From Planctellipticum variicoloris (GTDB taxonomy: Bacteria > Planctomycetota > Planctomycetia > Planctomycetales > Planctomycetaceae): a DNA stretch of 64,000 bases. The notes below the pieces were generated by a model. It was not told where the DNA came from and did no database searches. It saw only the letters and a list, made by a program, of their open reading frames with translations. Each line of letters starts with the position of its first letter. Positions within the stretch are counted from its first letter, which is position 1. Both the position numbers and the translations under genes were made by a program. Of the stretch, positions 1-10,792 are shown one piece after another. Location: assembly GCF_030622045.1 (NCBI RefSeq), contig NZ_CP130886.1:496001-560000 (forward strand), read 5' to 3'.

Positions 1-429
1 TATCTCGATGCCAAAGGCCAGCCGCAGGCCGCAGCGCTGTCGGGAGACGTGACGACATTGCGTGAGGATCTCAAATCTTTGCCCGAGGCGGTCCAGCAGG
101 CCGCCGGCCGGCACCTCGACGCCGCGGAACGCGAGAAACTCCTGGCCCGCACTGTGCAGTTTCGTTGCAGTCCCGGGCAGCTTGGCGCGGAACGGACGCT
201 GCAGATCAGCGTCCGGCAGCCAGAGGCGTCGGGAGCGGTCCGCTGGTTCGAACTGGAACGCACCATCGCGGCCGGCCCCGGCTCCATGCGACTGTCCCAG
301 ACGCTCGATCTGCCGGAAGTCCAGTCTCAGCTCAGCGACATGGACCCGGCCGTCCGCGCCCGGATCGAGCAGACGCTCAAGACAGCGTCGCTGCCCGCCG
401 TGGGCCTGAAGCGGGAAGAGTCGCAGTAG
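1..429 (+). CDS. Unknown protein, C-terminal part (5' end outside window)
   Basis: The frame is open from the first base, so this is the last 142 residues of a longer protein; the GTG at position 49 is probably internal. The visible part is hydrophilic and charged, with no membrane segment, no cysteine pair and no motif I recognise. It alternates helical stretches such as REDLKSLPEAVQQAAGRHL with a segment that could be strand-rich. It ends 26 bases before the stop of the minus-strand M16 protease, so the two genes converge with no room for a separate terminator. I do not recognise the family. The reading frame is credible from its length and codon use. Confidence 0.6.
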   Translation, partial: YLDAKGQPQAAALSGDVTTLREDLKSLPEAVQQAAGRHLDAAEREKLLARTVQFRCSPGQLGAERTLQISVRQPEASGAVRWFELERTIAAGPGSMRLSQTLDLPEVQSQLSDMDPAVRARIEQTLKTASLPAVGLKREESQ

Positions 430-455
430 GCAGGATCGCGCCCGGCAGCGTTCGC

Positions 456-1685
<1,230 letters not shown>

Positions 1686-1746
1686 GGGAGACGGTTCCGC
1701 GGAGAAGTCGGTCGCTAGGATTTACGGAGCGGGATGGCTGAACGGT

Positions 1747-2991
1747 TCAGACCTGAGCCAGCGGCTCCGGACCGACGGTCAGGATCGAAAAGCTTTCGGC
1801 CGGGTGGCGCCGCAGATAGTCCAGCACGCTGTCGACGGTGAGGGCTTCGATCCGCCCGCGGACTTCTTCGAGGGACGTGACTCGTCCGAGGTGGAACCAG
1901 TCGCGGGCCGCCGAGGACGCCCGCGCTCCGGTGGATTCCTGGGCCATGATCAGCGAGCTCTTGGCCCGGGCCTGGCAGCGGGCGAGTTCCGCCGGCTCGA
2001 TGCCGTTTGCAAGACGTTTCAGCTCGACGAGCAGCACATCCAGCGTGGCCTGCGCCCGCTCGGAGGTAGTCCCCGCATAGCAGAGCACCCGGCCGGCGTG
2101 CCGCAGAGAATGCAGCGAGGCGTAGACCGAATAGCAGAGACCTCGCTTTTCGCGGACTTCCGTAAACAGCCGGGAGCTCATGCCTCCGCTGAGGATGTCC
2201 ACAGCCGCCCACGCCGCATAGTAATCGGGGTCGCGGTACGGCACCGCGGGAAACGCGACGCCGATATGCGTCTGCGTGGAGTCCTGCGTGAGATGGGAGA
2301 AGCCGGGGGTGAAATCGCCGGTCTCGGGGGGGGCTCCGTCGACGGGCGGCCGATCCCAGCCCGCGAAGGCGGCTTGAATCTGCGGGATCAGCCGGTCGGG
2401 ATCAAACTTCCCGGCGAGGCCCAGAATGGCGCCCTGGGGACGAATTCGATCCTGGCAGAATTGTCTGACGCTGTCGGGCGTCGCCTGTTCGAGGTCCGTC
2501 AGGTTTCCTTCCGAGGGACGGCCCCAGGGATCCGGATAGCTGCGGCGGGTCAGTTCGACCATGACCTTTTTTTGAGGATCGTCTTCGATCGCCAGCAACG
2601 ATTGCTCGGCTCCCGCGATGACCGGTTCGAAGAATTCCTCTTCCAGTCGGGGCGCCCGGACGAGCTCGCCGTACAGCTTGAGGATCGCTGGCAGGTTGTC
2701 GCCCAGGCACGCACCGTGAAAAGCCATCTGGTGGGCGGCGACGGACTCGTGCCGCTGGACTCCGAGGTGATCGAGCGCGTCTGAGAACTCGCGATTGCCG
2801 TAGGGGCCGGCCCCGCGGAGCATCCAGTCGACCGCTGCGGCCGCAGTTCCTCCGCCGCCCTCCGGTTCCCAGCTCGTCCCTGCCGGGACCAGCAGCGAGA
2901 AGGCTGCAGACTCGACGTCCGCCATCGGTTCCAGAATCAAGGTGAGTCCGCCGCCGGCGGGCGGAGGAACGATGACGGGCGGAATGCTCAT
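1747..2991 (-). CDS. M16 family protein, non-catalytic partner
   Basis: Product of 414 residues starting at the ATG at 2991 (MSIPPVIVPPP). The frame stays open upstream to 3084, but that extension is basic and unlike the family. The fold pattern is that of an M16 subunit: an early VPAGTSWEP strand, then a glycine-rich loop and helix where the zinc motif should be. That helix reads AAAAVDWMLRGAG, so no HxxEH is present and the protein cannot bind zinc in the normal way. A late segment GGMSSRLFTEVREKRGLCYSV matches the conserved R/Y region of the C-terminal M16 domain that helps bind substrate. It is presumably the alpha-type partner of the catalytic M16 gene immediately downstream, and both probably follow ppc in one transcript. 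Confidence 0.9.
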   Translation of the reverse strand: MSIPPVIVPPPAGGGLTLILEPMADVESAAFSLLVPAGTSWEPEGGGGTAAAAVDWMLRGAGPYGNREFSDALDHLGVQRHESVAAHQMAFHGACLGDNLPAILKLYGELVRAPRLEEEFFEPVIAGAEQSLLAIEDDPQKKVMVELTRRSYPDPWGRPSEGNLTDLEQATPDSVRQFCQDRIRPQGAILGLAGKFDPDRLIPQIQAAFAGWDRPPVDGAPPETGDFTPGFSHLTQDSTQTHIGVAFPAVPYRDPDYYAAWAAVDILSGGMSSRLFTEVREKRGLCYSVYASLHSLRHAGRVLCYAGTTSERAQATLDVLLVELKRLANGIEPAELARCQARAKSSLIMAQESTGARASSAARDWFHLGRVTSLEEVRGRIEALTVDSVLDYLRRHPAESFSILTVGPEPLAQV

Positions 2992-3107
2992 GCAGCACAA
3001 AGTCTCGGAGGAAGCGGACTTCCGCAGAGACGCCTGCCTCCGCCGGAATCTGCGAAGTATTCCAGATTGGCGGGATTGAAACAACGCGGGGCGTGGAAAC
3101 GCGAGCC

Positions 3108-5876
3108 TTAACCTGTGGTTCGCAGCCCAGAGGCGACTCCCTGGATTGTCAGCCGGACAAGCTGCCTGAGACGTTCGACGGACGCGTCGTCACCGGAATC
3201 CGCGGCTGTCCGGAGACGTCGAATCAGTTCAATTTGAATCAGATTCAGCGGATCGACGAAGGGATTCCGTTCCTGGATGGACTGCTGCAGCCACGGCGTT
3301 TCCGCCAGCAGTGAGGGCTGCCCGGTGATCATCAGGACGGAGGCCCGGCTCTGCTCGAACTCGCCGGCGATCATCGACCACAATCGCCTGCCGATTTCCG
3401 GATCGTCGACGAGCTCGGCATAGCGTTGCCCGATGGCAATGTCGGCCTTCGAAAGCGCCAGCGTCGCGTTGTCGATGATCGCTTGAAACATCGGCCAGCG
3501 CTCGTACATCTGCTGGAATTCGGACCAGTCGCCATTCCGTTCCTGGACGGCTTCCACGAGAGCGGTCCCCAAGCCGAACCAGGCGGGAAGGAAGTGCCGG
3601 TTTTGCGTCCAGGCGAACGTCCATGGAATCGCCCGCAGGTCAGACAGCGACTTGCGTTCGCGACGACGTGAGGGTCGTGATCCGATCGGCATTCGCTCAA
3701 TTTCCGAGATCGGAGTTCCCTGATCGAAATAGGCCAGGAAACCGGGGGCTTCCACCAGTTCGCGATAGCGCAGGTATGACCGTCGGGCGAGACGTTCGAG
3801 TTGCCCCGTCCACTCGGACGGAGGAGTCTCGGCAGTCCCTCCGCTGACCAGCAGCGTCGCCCAGGTGACCTGCTCCAGATGCCGGAAGGCAATGTTGGCG
3901 TCGTCGTAGCGTTCGGCGAGAACTTCCCCCTGTTCGGTCATCCGCAGGCTGCCGTTGATGGAGTCGGGAGGGAGCGACAGGATGGCCCGCGCGGCGGGGC
4001 CGCCGCCGCGACCCAATGAGCCGCCGCGCCCGTGGAACACGACGAGGCGAATCCCGTGCTTGTGGGCGACTTCCGCGAGTTTCTCCTGGGCCTGGTACAA
4101 CCCGACGCTCGCCGCCAGATATCCCCCGTCCTTCGTACTGTCGGAATATCCCACCATGATGATCTGCTGCGGCTCGGCTTCGCCCGAGGTTCCCAAATAA
4201 TCCCTGTATTGGGGAATTGACAGCATCTCGTCGAGAATTTCGGGGCCGCGACGCAGGTCGTCGATCGTTTCGAACAGCGGCACGATCGGCAGATAGGCCA
4301 GCGGTCGCTGGCCATCGCCGGGGATGGCCTTCCAGGCCCATTGCCACAGCGCCAGCACCGCCAGGACGTCGCTCGAATAATGCGTCATGCTGATGACTTG
4401 ACCGCCCAGCCGTTCGGCTCCCTGAGACCGGATCGTCCGAGCCAGCAACTTGAACAGCGACAACGTCTCGCGGGCCATGTCCGACAGATTTTCCTGCAGC
4501 ACGTCGTTGCCGACGGCGAGACCCTGCAGCAGCAGCGACTGTCGCTCGACTTCTGTCGCCGCCCCGTAGTCCAGGCACTTGCCGCCGCACTTGAACATCT
4601 CAGCCAGCACTTCGACATGCACGCGAGAATCCTGCCGGACATCCAGCGTCGCGAAGTGCAGACCGAACGTGATGATCTGATCGACCCAGTCGTCGACGTA
4701 ACGGGCGGCGATGCGATCTCCGCGATGCTGAACCAGGCTCCTACGCAGCAGAACGACGTCCGCCAGCAGCTCTCGTGCATCGCGATAGGCGAAACTCTCG
4801 CTCGATGAAGCGCCCGTCGATGCGAGCGCCGCCGAGAGACGAGTTTCGATGATCTTGAGCCACCGCCGGTAAACTTCCACGTCGGCAACCGTCTCTGCCG
4901 CCGCCCGGAGGCCGGCGAACTTCGACAGCGTCGCCTGCATCGCCGTCTGGAACTCGGGGGAAACCGCGATCCGGCGATCCGACATCACCAGCAATTGCGA
5001 AATCCGCCGACACTCCGCGAGGTGCCGTTCGATCGCCGCTTTCCGGAGGACATCCAGCGTCCGGGCCGTCAGGTCCGCGGTGACGTAGGGATTGCCATCC
5101 CGGTCGCCGCCGATCCACGACCCGAACTTCACAAAGGCCGGCTGGCTCTCCGGTTCCGCCGGGAGATCTCCATACTGAGACTTCAGCGCGGCGCGAAGTT
5201 CGCCGCGCAGGCGGGGGGCGACTTCCCAGAGATTGTCGAAGAAAAACAGCCCGCGCTCGACTTCCTGCATAACAGTCGGCGGCTGCGGGCGCATCAGGTC
5301 GATCTGCCACAGCAGCGCCAGCTCGCTCAGCATTCGCTCGTGGGCGGCGGTCTCCTCCTGAGGCAACAGAGTCACACCGTGCGTGGCTCGCAACTCCTCG
5401 CGCAACTGCCGGATAATCCGCCGTGTCGTTCGTCGTTTGGCCTCCGTCGGGTGGGCGGTAAAGACCAGATCGACGCACAGCTTGTTGAGCAAAGTCTGCA
5501 TCTCCGAGGGCGACTTCCCGGCCTGCTTCAGAGACGCTACGGCCGCCGCCAGCGACTCCGGCCGCGGTTGACGACCAGCAGCCAGTTCGCGTTCGCGGAG
5601 CACGCGCACCCGCTGCAGATCCTCGGCGAGGTTGGCGAGATCGAAGTAAATGCTCAGCGCCCGAACGGCGACCGCGATTTCTTCCTCGTCGAGCTGTTGA
5701 ATTCGGCTGGCGAGCCGATCGTCAGCCCCCGGCAGTCCCACGCGGCGTTCGCGAGCCAACTGCCGCAACTGGGAGATCAGCCGACAGGACTCTTCTCCCG
5801 CCTGCTCGGTGACGATCTGTTCGAGCAGATGCTGGAGCGTTTCGACATCATGTTTGAGGACGGGAGGTTGCGACAT
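3108..5876 (-). CDS. ppc: Phosphoenolpyruvate carboxylase
   Basis: Converts phosphoenolpyruvate and bicarbonate to oxaloacetate and phosphate, refilling the TCA cycle from the cytoplasm. Product of 922 residues, slightly longer than the E. coli enzyme (883). Visible signatures are VFTAHPTEAKRR at 138-149 with the catalytic histidine at 142, GGDRDGNPYVT from 256, GYSDSTKDGG at 576-585, the arginine loop FHGRGGSLGRGGGP at 614-627, and a C-terminus in RTTG that resembles the usual NTG end buried in the active site. All catalytic motifs are intact. It is the first gene of a probable minus-strand transcript including the two M16 genes (116-base gap) and diverges from the SirB1-like gene across a 327-base spacer. 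Confidence 0.98.
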   Translation of the reverse strand: MSQPPVLKHDVETLQHLLEQIVTEQAGEESCRLISQLRQLARERRVGLPGADDRLASRIQQLDEEEIAVAVRALSIYFDLANLAEDLQRVRVLRERELAAGRQPRPESLAAAVASLKQAGKSPSEMQTLLNKLCVDLVFTAHPTEAKRRTTRRIIRQLREELRATHGVTLLPQEETAAHERMLSELALLWQIDLMRPQPPTVMQEVERGLFFFDNLWEVAPRLRGELRAALKSQYGDLPAEPESQPAFVKFGSWIGGDRDGNPYVTADLTARTLDVLRKAAIERHLAECRRISQLLVMSDRRIAVSPEFQTAMQATLSKFAGLRAAAETVADVEVYRRWLKIIETRLSAALASTGASSSESFAYRDARELLADVVLLRRSLVQHRGDRIAARYVDDWVDQIITFGLHFATLDVRQDSRVHVEVLAEMFKCGGKCLDYGAATEVERQSLLLQGLAVGNDVLQENLSDMARETLSLFKLLARTIRSQGAERLGGQVISMTHYSSDVLAVLALWQWAWKAIPGDGQRPLAYLPIVPLFETIDDLRRGPEILDEMLSIPQYRDYLGTSGEAEPQQIIMVGYSDSTKDGGYLAASVGLYQAQEKLAEVAHKHGIRLVVFHGRGGSLGRGGGPAARAILSLPPDSINGSLRMTEQGEVLAERYDDANIAFRHLEQVTWATLLVSGGTAETPPSEWTGQLERLARRSYLRYRELVEAPGFLAYFDQGTPISEIERMPIGSRPSRRRERKSLSDLRAIPWTFAWTQNRHFLPAWFGLGTALVEAVQERNGDWSEFQQMYERWPMFQAIIDNATLALSKADIAIGQRYAELVDDPEIGRRLWSMIAGEFEQSRASVLMITGQPSLLAETPWLQQSIQERNPFVDPLNLIQIELIRRLRTAADSGDDASVERLRQLVRLTIQGVASGLRTTG

Positions 5877-6203
5877 GGTCGTCGGTCTTCAACGGGCGTG
5901 GTGGTTCGAGTGACTGGAGGCTCCGGACGCTTGAGTCCGCCGGCATCCTACCGTGCACGTTCGGGTCCGGAAAACGCGTGCCCGATTTCTAATGCCTCAC
6001 CCGAAAGCCTGTGCGATCCGATTGCTCGATTTTCGGGCAGCCCTGCGCACGCCATAGGCCGGATCACTCGCAAATGCCTTTCGATATCGCAAGTCGATCG
6101 TGCTTGCGAATTGATCGGCCGGCTCGGTCTGAGACTCCGCTCGACTCGACTTCCGAGCCAGACTAGAATTACCCTCTCCAACAGATAATTCGGTGGATGC
6201 GCG
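5877..6203. promoter_or_regulatory. Divergent spacer between ppc and sirB1-like gene, with inverted repeat
   Basis: No gene is visible in these 327 bases, which must hold both divergent promoters. A possible -10 (TAGAAT, 6164-6169) points toward the plus-strand gene, without a convincing -35. An inverted repeat TCGCAAG/CTTGCGA with a 9-base spacer lies at 6087-6109, and a partial third copy (TCGCAA) is at 6068-6073. This would suit a dimeric regulator, but no regulator gene lies nearby. Confidence 0.35.
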
Positions 6204-7043
6204 ATGACGGTCGGCGAAGAGTTCTCACAGGATTCCGAGTTTGCGAAGCTGTTGTCCCGGCGACGCGACGTCAACCTCGTCGTCGCCGCTCTTGAAATCG
6301 CCCGCGACGCACAGCCGCAGCTCGATTTCAGCCATACTCTCGAATGGATCGCCCGGCGGGGCGAAGAGCTTCGCGGACCGGTCGCCAAAGCCCGCAACGA
6401 GCGACACGCCCTGAAAGAACTCGCCCGCTGCCTTTCCGGGATGCACGGCCTCCATGGAGATCGCAACGCATTTGACGAGCCGGCAAGCAGTTACGTCAAT
6501 CGCGTGATTGAAACCGGCGTCGGCATTCCGATCAGCCTGTCGGTCGTTTACATGGCCGTGGCCGATGCTGCGGGGATTGAGCTCGCAGGCGTCGCGACAC
6601 CCATGCACTTTCTCACGCGGTTCGATTCGGTCGACGGTCCGCTGTTTGTCGATGCATTTCATGCCGGTCAGATTCTCAAGTACCACGATTGCGTCACCTG
6701 GCTGGAATCGATTTCTGGTCTCGACGATGCTCAGGTGCTTCAGTCGCTCGAACCGGCGACTCCTCGGGAAATCATCCTGCGGATGCTGAATAACCTGAAA
6801 GCATTGCATCTCAAGCACGAAGACTGGCAGCAGGTCTGGCGGGTTCAACAGCGACTGACCGCCCTGATGCCCGGTTCCTATCAACATCAGCGCGACCTGG
6901 CGCTGGTTGCGATCAGGTCCAACCGTCCAGGTATTGCGATCGACCTGCTTGAGGATTGCCTGAGCGTCTGCGACGCCGAAGAGAAAGCCCTCCTGCTGAC
7001 GCATCTGCAAGCCGCCGAGCGGATGCTCGCCGGCTGGAACTGA
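6204..7043 (+). CDS. SirB1/transglutaminase-like core-2 family protein
   Basis: Product of 279 residues. The most conserved block is at about 91-130: SSYVNRVIETGVGIPISLSV followed by a helix and a glycine-rich HFL segment (TPMHFLTRF), the signature of the SirB1 / Transglut_core2 family. The C-terminal part (about 190-279) is helical with TPR-like character (NNLKALHLKHEDWQQVWRVQ), as in other SirB1 proteins. The family lacks the catalytic cysteine of true transglutaminases, and none is placed to act here, so an enzymatic role is doubtful. It is predicted cytoplasmic, with no signal peptide. The first clear family homology begins after about 20 residues, so a slightly later start is possible. 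Confidence 0.82.
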   Translation: MTVGEEFSQDSEFAKLLSRRRDVNLVVAALEIARDAQPQLDFSHTLEWIARRGEELRGPVAKARNERHALKELARCLSGMHGLHGDRNAFDEPASSYVNRVIETGVGIPISLSVVYMAVADAAGIELAGVATPMHFLTRFDSVDGPLFVDAFHAGQILKYHDCVTWLESISGLDDAQVLQSLEPATPREIILRMLNNLKALHLKHEDWQQVWRVQQRLTALMPGSYQHQRDLALVAIRSNRPGIAIDLLEDCLSVCDAEEKALLLTHLQAAERMLAGWN

Positions 7044-7251
7044 CCGCTCCGCCGTTTGCGGCGTGCCGCAATTCCTCCGGATTTCCGACGGAAATTCCGA
7101 TTTGGGGGATTCTCGCGGACGGCGTACAGGCGTAATCTGATGTCCCGCGGCAGACGCCGCGGTTGATATTCTTGTCGCTGTCATTTCCGACATCCGAATC
7201 TTCGTCGCATCTCAGTCCGATATTCCGTTTCAGGAAGATGCAGGCTCCATC

Positions 7252-8310
7252 ATGGGAGGCATTCCCTGGAGATGGCTCGTTGGCTCCGTCGTCGTGATCG
7301 GCTTGACCTCGGTCTGGATTGCTCCTGAACCCGTCGCCGAACGGATGACGGCCGCCCCCGCGCGGCAACTGATCGAGTCTCTGGGCGACATGGACGACCA
7401 CGTCTGGCGCGCGGCTGCGGACGAGATCCTCAGGCGCGGCGCTCGTTGCATCCCGGATTGCATCGCGGCCATTCCGCAGGCTCCCGCAGAGCTTCGCCTG
7501 CGACTCTTTTATGTGCTGGAGCAGGAGTTTCTGTCGTCGGAAACTCGGACTGCCGAACTCGCCGAGGAGTCGCTGGAAGAATTCCAGCGTGGCGTCCGAC
7601 TGGATCTGTCGATGCCCGCTGACCGAATTCTGAACGAGAATGCCGGGTTGCGAACAAACCGGGCGCTGATCCGGATTCAGGAACTTGGGGGTATCTACCG
7701 ACCTCTCGATTCGGCCCGTTCCCGCGAGTCGGCATCGGCCGGACTGGTCCTGCTGGACCACCGCTGGCACGGCGGAAATGCGGGGCTGATCCACATCGAA
7801 CGAATTCGCGGGCTGTCGCAATTGCATATTCATCCCGGCGCCCAGTTGTCCAAGGCCGCATTCGATGAGGTCATTCGCCGGCTTCCGCGGACGCATGTCG
7901 TGTTCGAAGGTCAGGGGTGCCTGGGAATCGAAGGCGAAGACAGCGGGTTTGGATTTCATGTCAGGGGGGTCGGGCGGAACACGCCCGCAGCCCGCTGCGG
8001 AATTCAGCCGGGCGACGTCATCATTGATTGCGACGACTTTGCGCAGCCTCCAGCGACACCGGTCGCGGTGAGAGTCACACGCTATGCGCCGGGGCGCGTT
8101 GTGCGGTTGCATGTGCGTCGCGCTCGATCCTGTTTCTCCGTCAGCGTTGAGCTGGGCGACGCGTTCGGCAAGGGAACCTGCACGTGCACCGGAGAACCGG
8201 ATCCGGCCGATTCCAGCACGGCAGATTTGCCGGCGAATGGCCGGCCGAGCGTCCGTCCGGGGGAGCCGACGCCGACGTCCCTGGCGGATTCTCCCGGCGC
8301 ACCGCGCTGA
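7252..8310 (+). CDS. Secreted or membrane-anchored PDZ-domain protein
   Basis: Product of 352 residues. A hydrophobic segment at about residues 8-23 (LVGSVVVIGLTSVWIA) should act as a signal peptide or membrane anchor. Residues 35-110 form a helical region of HEAT-like look (LGDMDDHVWRAAADEILRRG). A PDZ-like domain spans about 215-310: GFGFHVRGVGRNTPAARCGI followed by QPGDVIIDCDDF, the typical carboxylate loop and 'GI.PGD.I' hairpin. The tail from about 315 is rich in Pro, Ser, Asp and Thr and looks disordered. No protease domain accompanies the PDZ domain, so it is more likely a scaffold or sensor than an HtrA enzyme. The GC-rich hairpin at 7145-7162 in the upstream gap may end the preceding transcript. 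Confidence 0.7.
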   Translation: MGGIPWRWLVGSVVVIGLTSVWIAPEPVAERMTAAPARQLIESLGDMDDHVWRAAADEILRRGARCIPDCIAAIPQAPAELRLRLFYVLEQEFLSSETRTAELAEESLEEFQRGVRLDLSMPADRILNENAGLRTNRALIRIQELGGIYRPLDSARSRESASAGLVLLDHRWHGGNAGLIHIERIRGLSQLHIHPGAQLSKAAFDEVIRRLPRTHVVFEGQGCLGIEGEDSGFGFHVRGVGRNTPAARCGIQPGDVIIDCDDFAQPPATPVAVRVTRYAPGRVVRLHVRRARSCFSVSVELGDAFGKGTCTCTGEPDPADSSTADLPANGRPSVRPGEPTPTSLADSPGAPR

Positions 8311-8401
8311 AATTTCCGCAGAATTTCCGTCGCCCGGCGCGGCCCGGCTACAATCGGCAAAGCTGACAGTTTCCGGTCCTCTGTGAAGATTCGATTCGCC
8401 C

Positions 8402-9478
8402 ATGTTGCATTCTGTGATTCTGGCCGGCGGCAGCGGGACGCGATTCTGGCCGCAAAGTCGACGGCAGTTGCCGAAACAATTTCTCCACCTCAGCGGCCCC
8501 GAGACATTGATCCAGACCACCTGGTCGCGATGCCGTCAACTGGTGGCTCCGGATCAGTCGTGGGTCGTGACCGGCGGCTCGCTGGTGGCGGAAACCGCCC
8601 GCCAGCTCCCGGACATTCCCGGCGAGCAGATTCTGGCCGAGCCTTGTGCGCGCAGCACTGCGCCGGGCCTGGCGCTGGCGGCGCTGCATCTAGTTCAGGT
8701 CGATCCCGAAGCCATCATGCTGGTGCTTCCCGCCGACCAGGTGATCGAACCGGCAGAAGAATTCGTCCTGGCCGTCCGCCAGGCGGAACAGTTCATCAAA
8801 CACTCTCCCGAAGCGTTCGTGCTGTTCGGCGCCCCTGCAGAATTGCCTTCGACCCGCTACGGCTACGTTCACTGCGGAGCAGAAGCGGTGACGGGAGGCG
8901 CCCGCACATTTCGCGTGGCAGGTTTCCAGGAAAAGCCAACGATGCTGGAGGCCGCCCGTTATGCGGCGACCGGCGAATACTACTGGAATTGCGGAATCCT
9001 GGTGACGCGGGCCGAAACGCTGCTCCGTTCGCTCGCACACCTGTCTCCCGAGCTCCATCAGGGGTTTGCCCAGATGCGAGCGGCGTTCGGCGGCCCCACG
9101 TGGGAACAGACGCTGCAGGAACAGTTTGCAGTGCTCCCTTCGCTGGCGATCGACCGTGTCCTGCTGGAACGCGGAGACAACGTCTACATCCAGGAGGCGA
9201 CATTCGCCTGGGACGATGTCGGGACCTGGCAGGCTCTGGCCAAACTCCTCCCGCGTGGCAAGGACGGGAACTCGATCGACGGCCCCTGCTGCGGCGTCGA
9301 AATGGAGGGGTGTCTGGTCCGCACGACACGCGGGCACCTGATCGCGACCGTCGGCGTCAAAGACCTGATTATCATCCACACTCCCACCGCGACGCTGATC
9401 GCCGACAAACGGGATGAAACCGGCCTTCGCAAGCTGATTTCCGAGCTTGATCGAAAGGGGTGGGCAGAGTACCTCTAG
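8402..9478 (+). CDS. manC: Mannose-1-phosphate guanylyltransferase
   Basis: Transfers GMP from GTP to mannose 1-phosphate, making GDP-mannose for surface polysaccharide. Product of 358 residues. The nucleotide-binding signature LAGGSGTRFWPQSRRQLPKQ is at residues 7-26, LPADQVI is the metal-binding region, and GFQEKPT marks the sugar-binding loop. The length covers only the nucleotidyltransferase; the C-terminal cupin phosphomannose isomerase of bifunctional ManC/AlgA enzymes is absent. It lies head-to-tail with lpxB, which fits a cell-envelope role. No strong ribosome binding site is visible before the ATG, but homology starts at residue 3. A close relative using another sugar phosphate cannot be excluded. 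Confidence 0.93.
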   Translation: MLHSVILAGGSGTRFWPQSRRQLPKQFLHLSGPETLIQTTWSRCRQLVAPDQSWVVTGGSLVAETARQLPDIPGEQILAEPCARSTAPGLALAALHLVQVDPEAIMLVLPADQVIEPAEEFVLAVRQAEQFIKHSPEAFVLFGAPAELPSTRYGYVHCGAEAVTGGARTFRVAGFQEKPTMLEAARYAATGEYYWNCGILVTRAETLLRSLAHLSPELHQGFAQMRAAFGGPTWEQTLQEQFAVLPSLAIDRVLLERGDNVYIQEATFAWDDVGTWQALAKLLPRGKDGNSIDGPCCGVEMEGCLVRTTRGHLIATVGVKDLIIIHTPTATLIADKRDETGLRKLISELDRKGWAEYL

Positions 9479-9622
9479 GACCGGCGACGTCCACGTTCCG
9501 TCCAAGTTCGCCTTGACGGTCCGGCGAAATTCTGGGATCGATTGCCATTGTGCAGCAGGAGCCTCAGGATGTGCTCCGAGAACTTCGGAGGATTCCGAGG
9601 CGACGCCACCACGGATCGGTTC

Positions 9623-10792
9623 ATGCACATATTCTTCTCTGTCGGCGAGCCCAGCGGCGATCAGCACGCCGCCCATCTGATTCAGGAACTGCGGCGTCGC
9701 GCGCCCGGCCTCCGCGTCTCGGGATTCGGCGGGCCGCAAATGGAAGCGGCTGGCTGCAGCCTTCTCTTCCCGCTGACCACGATGGCCGTAATGGGTGTGT
9801 TCCGCGTCATTCCCATGATCTGGAAGTTCTACGGCCTGTACCGTCAGGCTCGCGAGTACCTGCAGCGGCATCAGCCTGATCTCGTCGTCCTGGTCGATTT
9901 CCCCGGATTCAACTGGTGGATTGCGAGCGCCGCCAAGCGCGCGGGCATTCCCGTCGTCTACTACCTGCCGCCGCAACTCTGGGCCTGGGCGCCCTGGAGA
10001 ATCTGGCGGGTCCGCAAGTACGTCGACCTGGTGCTCTCGGGGCTGACGTTCGAAACCGACTGGTATGCCGAACGCAAGATCCCCGTGCTCTACGTCGGCC
10101 ACCCGTTCTTCGACGAAATCGCCGAGCACCGGCTCGATGAGGCGTTTTGCCGCGAGTGGACCAGCGCCAAAGCTCCGACGGTCGCCCTGCTGCCCGGATC
10201 GCGAACGCACGAAGTCTCCGGAAACTGGCCCGTCATCGTCGAAGTCGCCCGCCGCCTGCACCAGCGGCATCCCGACGTCAATTTCCTGGTCGCCAATTAC
10301 CGCGAAAAGCAGCGGGGCGAGTGCTCGAACTACCTCCAGAAGCACGCTCCGGAATTACCAGTCACCTGCTTCGTCGGGAAGACCTCGGAAATCATCGAAC
10401 TCGCCGACTGCGCCCTGATGGTCTCCGGCTCCGTCAGCCTCGAACTGCTGGCCCGTCGGACGCCCGCGGCGGTGCTCTACCAGTGCAACTGGCCCACCTA
10501 TATCCTTGGTCGATTGCTGGTGACCTGCCGATACATGTCACTCCCCAATCTGATCGCCCGTCGGCAGATCATGCCCGAGTATGTGTGCGTGGGCGATCCG
10601 GAAGCCGTGGTCCGGCAGCTCGTGGTCGATCTCGACACCTGGCTCAGTCAGCCGGCGGCCCTGGAACATGCCCGGACGGAGCTTGGCGAGCTCCGTGAGC
10701 GAATCCACAGTACGGGCGCCACCGGACGCGTGGCCGGACTGCTGCTGGAGCGACTGCAGCCGGCGGAAGTGGCAGATCGCATCGCCGCCTGA
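9623..10792 (+). CDS. lpxB: Lipid-A-disaccharide synthase
   Basis: Condenses UDP-2,3-diacylglucosamine with lipid X to form the tetra-acylated disaccharide of lipid A at the inner membrane. Product of 389 residues from the ATG at 9623 (MHIFFSVGEPSGDQHAAHLI); the upstream in-frame extension is not homologous. Family marks are the N-terminal GEPSGD with nearby DQHAAHL, the FGGPQMEAAG loop, VDFPGFNWW, YYLPPQLWAWAPWR, PVLYVGHPF, LLPGSRTHEV and the C-terminal MVSGSVSLELLARRTPAAVLYQ donor-binding region. It shows that the organism has the lipid A pathway, as many planctomycetes do. The gene follows manC by 144 bases and is followed by a 332-base spacer before carB. Confidence 0.96.
   Translation: MHIFFSVGEPSGDQHAAHLIQELRRRAPGLRVSGFGGPQMEAAGCSLLFPLTTMAVMGVFRVIPMIWKFYGLYRQAREYLQRHQPDLVVLVDFPGFNWWIASAAKRAGIPVVYYLPPQLWAWAPWRIWRVRKYVDLVLSGLTFETDWYAERKIPVLYVGHPFFDEIAEHRLDEAFCREWTSAKAPTVALLPGSRTHEVSGNWPVIVEVARRLHQRHPDVNFLVANYREKQRGECSNYLQKHAPELPVTCFVGKTSEIIELADCALMVSGSVSLELLARRTPAAVLYQCNWPTYILGRLLVTCRYMSLPNLIARRQIMPEYVCVGDPEAVVRQLVVDLDTWLSQPAALEHARTELGELRERIHSTGATGRVAGLLLERLQPAEVADRIAA

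Noticed and set aside
8690-10345. Long minus-strand open frame opposite the mannose nucleotidyltransferase and lpxB genes
   Set aside because: Both plus-strand genes have complete family motifs; the antisense product is low-complexity shadow.
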